Part shown: positions 60,353 through 64,000 of the stretch, one piece after another
How positions within the stretch are numbered: the first letter of the stretch is position 1
How the letters are laid out: the number at the start of each line of letters is the position of its first letter
DNA from: QPJE01 sp051747745
GTDB lineage: Bacteria > Bacillota > Halanaerobiia > Halanaerobiales > Halanaerobiaceae
Length of the DNA: 64,000 bases
Direction of reading: 5' to 3'
Assembly (NCBI GenBank): GCA_051747745.1
Contig: JBNJGL010000004.1
Coordinates: 1 to 64,000, forward strand
Made by a program: the position numbers and the translations under genes
Notes under the pieces: model-generated
What the model saw: the letters and a program-made list of their open reading frames with translations, nothing else
Database searches by the model: none
What the model was told of the DNA's origin: nothing

Positions 60353-62095
60353 TCAATCTCCATTTTCTATAGCAGATTGTATATCCTGTGTTTTGTACTG
60401 GGATTCTGCATAAAGATCTGCAATTAGTTCTAGATGTTCATTAAGTTTTTCTATAAAATAGAGAAGCAGTTTGACACTGGATTTATGAAAAGTGTGGAAA
60501 AATTCCATAAGTTCTTTTTTCTTAAAGCCGATCAGTGTTACCGGTTCTACTGCTTTAACATTCATTGTGTATGAGGTGTTTTTTTCAGCTATTAAAGATG
60601 TCAGCCCGAAAAAATCTCCAGGTTTCATTTCTGCAAGTTCTACTTCTTCATGCCCATTTTCGCTGCTTTCCACAACTTTGACTCTGCCGGAAAGAATGAT
60701 ATATACTGTATCATCAATATCACCTTTATTAATTATTATTTCATCAGGATTAAACTGTTTAAGCATTGATATATTTATTAAATATTCCTCTTCTTCTTCG
60801 GAGAGATCCTGAAACAGATCCAGCTTCAAGCTGGTAAAGTCAGGTTTATCAAAAGAATTTAATTCTTCAGCTTTATATTTTAGTTGGGTTTCTTTGAGAA
60901 TTTTATTCAATGTATAAGAATTTTCTCTGGCAAAAGATAGAAGTTCACGCCAGTTTTTTTGAACTTCAAGATATTTTTTAAACACATTATATTCGGGAAC
61001 AGCATCATATTTGGAAATATATATATTTTTAATAGAAGCTTTAGCATTTTCTACCTGTTCTCTTGTAAGATAGTCCAGAGACAGGATGAGATTTGTTTTT
61101 GTTACTTTGTCTTCAAGATCTGGTTTCATAAATTCACCTGGATAAGGATCAAAATCTTCTGGTTCTATCTTAATCATATTAGGACGTTCTTCCTGTGCCT
61201 CTATTTTTGCTTTTTCGTAAAAAAATCTATAAATATCCTGACGCAGCCTCTGCCAGACTGCATGATGTTTTCCTGGAGGAAGATGTTTTATAGAAAGGGT
61301 ATTGTCAAGGAAAAAGTTAAAACCGAACATTCTTGAATTTATTACATAATCGATATCTTCTCCCCTTGTCATTTCTGGATCAAAAGGTACAATTTTAAAG
61401 AGGTTGCGGTGTATGACCATTAATCCGCCAAAAGCAAAAGGAGTTTTCTTTAACCTTGGTTCACTGCCGATTATTTTATCAAAAGCTCTGGTTTTACTTC
61501 CAAATCTATTCCAGAATGTCATCCAGGGTTCTATTTCAACATCATCATAATATTCATTTTTTTTATTAAGATAATAACCTGCTACGGCATCCACTGTTTG
61601 ACCGTAGAGGCGTCCTCCAATAAATTCAACAGCTTTATCCATAAACTCTGGATCTTCAAATACTTCGTCATCATCTATTAATACAGCAGTATCTGCCTCC
61701 AGTATATATGCTGTATACAAACACATATTTCTAATGTTAGAATAACCTTTAAGAGAAAGCAGAGAGGTATTAATTTCGCTTAAACGCCTGTACTCCATTT
61801 TTATATCCGATAGATGGCCGTCACCTATGATATAAGTTTTAACAGGTGGGAAGTGTTCTTTAACAATTTGTTCAACTTTTTTGTAAGCTTCTTCCTGCAG
61901 TTCAGGTGTTGTAACTGCCACCAGAATAATTAGTTCATAATCTGTGTTTTCAATTACCTGCATACTGTCCAGGGTTCTTCCAAGTGTTCCTTCCTGATCA
62001 ATCGGGGTTGGATGATCATAGATTTCGTCTCCCATCTGCCAGCCAACTTCTGAATGCCGGCCCCAGTATGTTGGTATAACCATAATTGTTTTCAT
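60353..62095 (-). CDS. GT-A glycosyltransferase fused to a cyclic-nucleotide-binding-like domain
   Basis: The 580-residue protein has no membrane segments. Residues 1 to about 310 are a GT-A transferase: MVIPTYWGRHS, the metal-binding VLIDDDEVFEDPEF, FAFGGLMVIHR and MTRGEDIDYVINSRMFG. Residues about 310-430 are helical. Residues about 430-560 form a Crp-like beta roll (QFNPDEIIINKGDIDDTVYIILSGRVKVVE in part; MKPGDFFGLTSLIAEKNTSYTMNVKAVE in part). The phosphate cassette reads NTSYTMNVKA without the cAMP-contact Arg, so the effector may not be cAMP. AGGAGGTATAAT precedes the ATG. Confidence 0.8.
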   Translation of the reverse strand: MKTIMVIPTYWGRHSEVGWQMGDEIYDHPTPIDQEGTLGRTLDSMQVIENTDYELIILVAVTTPELQEEAYKKVEQIVKEHFPPVKTYIIGDGHLSDIKMEYRRLSEINTSLLSLKGYSNIRNMCLYTAYILEADTAVLIDDDEVFEDPEFMDKAVEFIGGRLYGQTVDAVAGYYLNKKNEYYDDVEIEPWMTFWNRFGSKTRAFDKIIGSEPRLKKTPFAFGGLMVIHRNLFKIVPFDPEMTRGEDIDYVINSRMFGFNFFLDNTLSIKHLPPGKHHAVWQRLRQDIYRFFYEKAKIEAQEERPNMIKIEPEDFDPYPGEFMKPDLEDKVTKTNLILSLDYLTREQVENAKASIKNIYISKYDAVPEYNVFKKYLEVQKNWRELLSFARENSYTLNKILKETQLKYKAEELNSFDKPDFTSLKLDLFQDLSEEEEEYLINISMLKQFNPDEIIINKGDIDDTVYIILSGRVKVVESSENGHEEVELAEMKPGDFFGLTSLIAEKNTSYTMNVKAVEPVTLIGFKKKELMEFFHTFHKSSVKLLLYFIEKLNEHLELIADLYAESQYKTQDIQSAIENGD

Positions 62096-62108
62096 ATATT
62101 ATACCTCC

Positions 62109-63272
62109 TCAGCTGATAATACTGTTATAGACATCTAGTAATTCATCAATAACTCTAGACCAGGAAAACTTATTTACTGCATATTCAGCGGCTTTCTGCC
62201 CTTTTTCTTTTTTATCATTTTCTTTAAGAGCTGTTATTATTTTTTCAGCTAGATCACTGTAATCGTCCATTTTAAATAGTCTGCCGACATCTTCATTTAT
62301 AAAATCGGGAAGGCCGCCGGCTCTTGAAGCAATAACAGGTGTCCCACAGGCAAGTGCTTCAACTGCAACAAGACCAAATGGTTCCACCCTAGAGGGTACA
62401 ATTGATAGATCAGCACTGCTGTAAAGGTCAGGCAGTTCTGTCTGAGGAAGATTTCCCAGAAAATATATATTTTTCAGTTTAAGCTCATCAACCTGAGTTT
62501 CCAGTTTTTTTCTCAGTTCTCCGTTTCCAATAATTAATGTTACTATATCATCCTTAAATTCATTTTCGTATTTTTCGGCGGCTTTTATCAGCAGATCAAC
62601 TCCTTTAAAATGAGTAAGTTTACCGACAAATGTAATGAGATGTTTAGGTTCCTCATCAATTTTAATATATTTACTTAAAAGCTTCAATCTATCAATTTTT
62701 TGAGGTTTAAATAGTCGGTCATCTACACCATTTAATATTTTCTGCATTTTTTCTTCTTTAATAAAGTAATATTTTTTAACATCACTGTGAACCTGATCAG
62801 ATATTGTAATTATTTTATCTGCATGTGAGGCCCCCTGTAGAGCTATGTGGCGGTATCGTTTATCTTTTTTGTAGCCTTTAATATCTGTTCCGTGTGCAGT
62901 GATAACATAAGGGATATTGGTCTGCATTGCTGCATATGGTGCCACCCATAAATGCTGGCAGTGAATAATATCCGGTTGAAACTTTTCTGCTTCTTCAGAT
63001 ACAGTATCCATAAAACGCATTAGATAATCGTTCATTTCCTGTCTTGTCAAATTATAAAACTGGTTATTACTTTTTGGATGGGTTGTAAAACAGGGAAAAT
63101 TATAGTCTATTATAGTTCTGACAGGAAAGTTATAATTATGATTTTTTTCGCTATCAACAACTACTGCCTTTACATCATGTCCTTTTTCAATCAGGCGGAA
63201 GGCAATATTTTTTGTATATACTCCACTACCTGATCCTTCTAGAGGAAAATGATTTATAAGAAGTACTTTCAT
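62109..63272 (-). CDS. GT4-family glycosyltransferase
   Basis: The 387-residue GT-B transferase starts KVLLINHFPLEGSGSGVYTKN, and has HCQHLWVAPYAAM, VITAHGTDIKGY, TFVGKLTHFKGVDLLI, LGNLPQTELPDLYSSADLSI and the donor-site motif RVEPFGLVAVEALACGTPV with the E-x7-E pair. It uses an NDP-sugar with retention of configuration; acceptor unknown. It lies 13 bp upstream of the fused GT-A gene and overlaps the preceding gene by 4 bp. The three may build one glycoside or glycan. Confidence 0.9.
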   Translation of the reverse strand: MKVLLINHFPLEGSGSGVYTKNIAFRLIEKGHDVKAVVVDSEKNHNYNFPVRTIIDYNFPCFTTHPKSNNQFYNLTRQEMNDYLMRFMDTVSEEAEKFQPDIIHCQHLWVAPYAAMQTNIPYVITAHGTDIKGYKKDKRYRHIALQGASHADKIITISDQVHSDVKKYYFIKEEKMQKILNGVDDRLFKPQKIDRLKLLSKYIKIDEEPKHLITFVGKLTHFKGVDLLIKAAEKYENEFKDDIVTLIIGNGELRKKLETQVDELKLKNIYFLGNLPQTELPDLYSSADLSIVPSRVEPFGLVAVEALACGTPVIASRAGGLPDFINEDVGRLFKMDDYSDLAEKIITALKENDKKEKGQKAAEYAVNKFSWSRVIDELLDVYNSIIS

Positions 63273-64000
63273 CGATTTTCTCTCCTTTCTGTAATTTTTT
63301 TCATAACAGTTTGCCAGTTTTTAATAGTGTCCTCATAGTTTTCCACCATCTGGTCTAACTGCATCCAGGCACTGGAAAACATATCTGGCAGCAGTTTAAA
63401 ATTATCATTACCGGTGTATTCTGCCAGTTTAGGTGCTCCAGCCTGAAGGGATAATTTTTGTTCTCTGTGGCGTTTCTTGAATTCTGAAGCTGATATATAT
63501 CCATATTTTTTTAAATACCAGTTTAAAAATGGATTTCGCCCCAGCCAGCCGGTGCAGGCATAGAATAATCTTTCCTGAACATCTGAATCATATATACTGG
63601 GTTCTTTTGGAAAATTGTCATAAGTATCGTGGAAAATATGTGTATCTATATCGATTATTTTATGTTTTCCATCAGGGATTTCCAGGCCCAACAGAGTATC
63701 TTCTCCGCGTCCTAAATAAAGATCTCCGTTAAAGTGATATGTTGTAGAATAAAATGGAGGAAGAATTATGCTGTAGCTTAAGTCAATGGCATGATTGCCT
63801 CCCAGAATTTTGTCTGTTTCTCTAATATTATTTTGGTAAATATTTGAGACTGTAATATTTGCTTCAGCATCTTTTACCTTTTCTAAAGCATCTTCTTTCT
63901 GCAGACCTTTTAAAAGTTCTTCTTTTTTTTCGAAATCAAGAGGAGGAATAATATAATAACCGGAATAATCACTTGTTGTGATAACCACGTTTTCTTTTTC
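63269..64000 (-). CDS. Glycosyltransferase-like protein, C-terminal part (partial at window edge)
   Basis: The frame is open to the right edge, so the true start lies outside; a GTG at 63988 has no ribosome site and is not taken as the start. The visible 243 codons contain FNGDLYLGRGEDTLLGLEI followed by HKIIDIDTHIFHDT. This is the same RGED...H layout seen in the GT-A gene at 60353-62095 (TRGEDIDYVI...IKHLPP), so it is probably another GT-A-type transferase. No metal-binding DxD is visible because the N-terminal half is missing. Confidence 0.6.
   Translation of the reverse strand, partial: EKENVVITTSDYSGYYIIPPLDFEKKEELLKGLQKEDALEKVKDAEANITVSNIYQNNIRETDKILGGNHAIDLSYSIILPPFYSTTYHFNGDLYLGRGEDTLLGLEIPDGKHKIIDIDTHIFHDTYDNFPKEPSIYDSDVQERLFYACTGWLGRNPFLNWYLKKYGYISASEFKKRHREQKLSLQAGAPKLAEYTGNDNFKLLPDMFSSAWMQLDQMVENYEDTIKNWQTVMKKITERRENR

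Noticed and set aside
1..64000. tRNA, rRNA or CRISPR arrays
   Set aside because: No regularly spaced direct repeats and no cloverleaf or rRNA-like blocks were noticed on reading; a tRNAscan or CRISPR finder was not available, so this is a negative by eye only.

Overview
The window comes from an AT-rich, anaerobic, probably halophilic Firmicute. The gene content (anaerobic 2-oxoacid:ferredoxin oxidoreductase, hybrid-cluster protein, a minimal Suf system, ferritin-like proteins), the acidic proteins, and a sucrose-phosphate-synthase relative that resembles the Halothermothrix orenii enzyme from memory all point to the Halanaerobiales (Halanaerobium-like). That placement is inference. A 100-N scaffold gap at 14463-14562 means the window joins two contigs.

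Layout. 1-900: end of formate-THF ligase, then a tetrahydrofolate riboswitch and a folate ECF transporter S component. 1148-13840 (all minus): a poly-gamma-glutamate (PGA) locus. It holds pgsB-pgsC-pgsW, a DUF6305/aspartoacylase-like fusion, a sensor kinase and response regulator, then a terminator, then DUF6305, a TRAP-type large permease with a 54-residue membrane partner, an aspartoacylase-like protein and two exported C69 dipeptidases. This reads as synthesis, hydrolysis, uptake and control of a glutamate polymer. 14134-17170: two genes broken by the gap (HAD hydrolase, sugar-nucleotide epimerase), an MscS channel and a DJ-1 protein. 17328-28925: a glycogen region (glgP, pulA, glgD-glgC-glgB, glgA) with two odd proteins: an SPS-like protein lacking its donor domain, and a GlgA with a C-terminal helix-hairpin-helix DNA-binding-type domain.

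28985-37221: a fucose-isomerase-like protein, SufC/SufB, an NMT1/SsuA-type ABC transporter, a dihydrolipoyl dehydrogenase, and an encapsulated-ferritin/encapsulin operon behind a perfect consensus promoter. 37372-46774: a radical-SAM/DUF4130 pair, wecB, KorAB, a ferritin-like protein, a UPF0316 membrane protein and hcp. 47267-53526: a soluble Rossmann-chemoreceptor, an MBL-rhodanese protein, and a Crp/Fnr regulator divergent from a three-gene cytosolic set (DUF1858 plus binding-protein fold, HypB/UreG-like GTPase, permease-less ABC ATPase). This set is the best candidate here for an undescribed system. 53682-60184: DAK2-DegV, DUF1295, DUF523/DUF1722, AraC regulator, and glutamate dehydrogenase behind a Shine-Dalgarno-sequestering hairpin. 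60353-64000 (minus): three glycosyltransferases, one fused to a cyclic-nucleotide-binding-like domain.

Three intergenic copies of a hairpin element (7851, 20117, 38649), each flanked by 7-8 bp direct repeats, look like a non-autonomous transposable element. No tRNA, rRNA or CRISPR array was seen.
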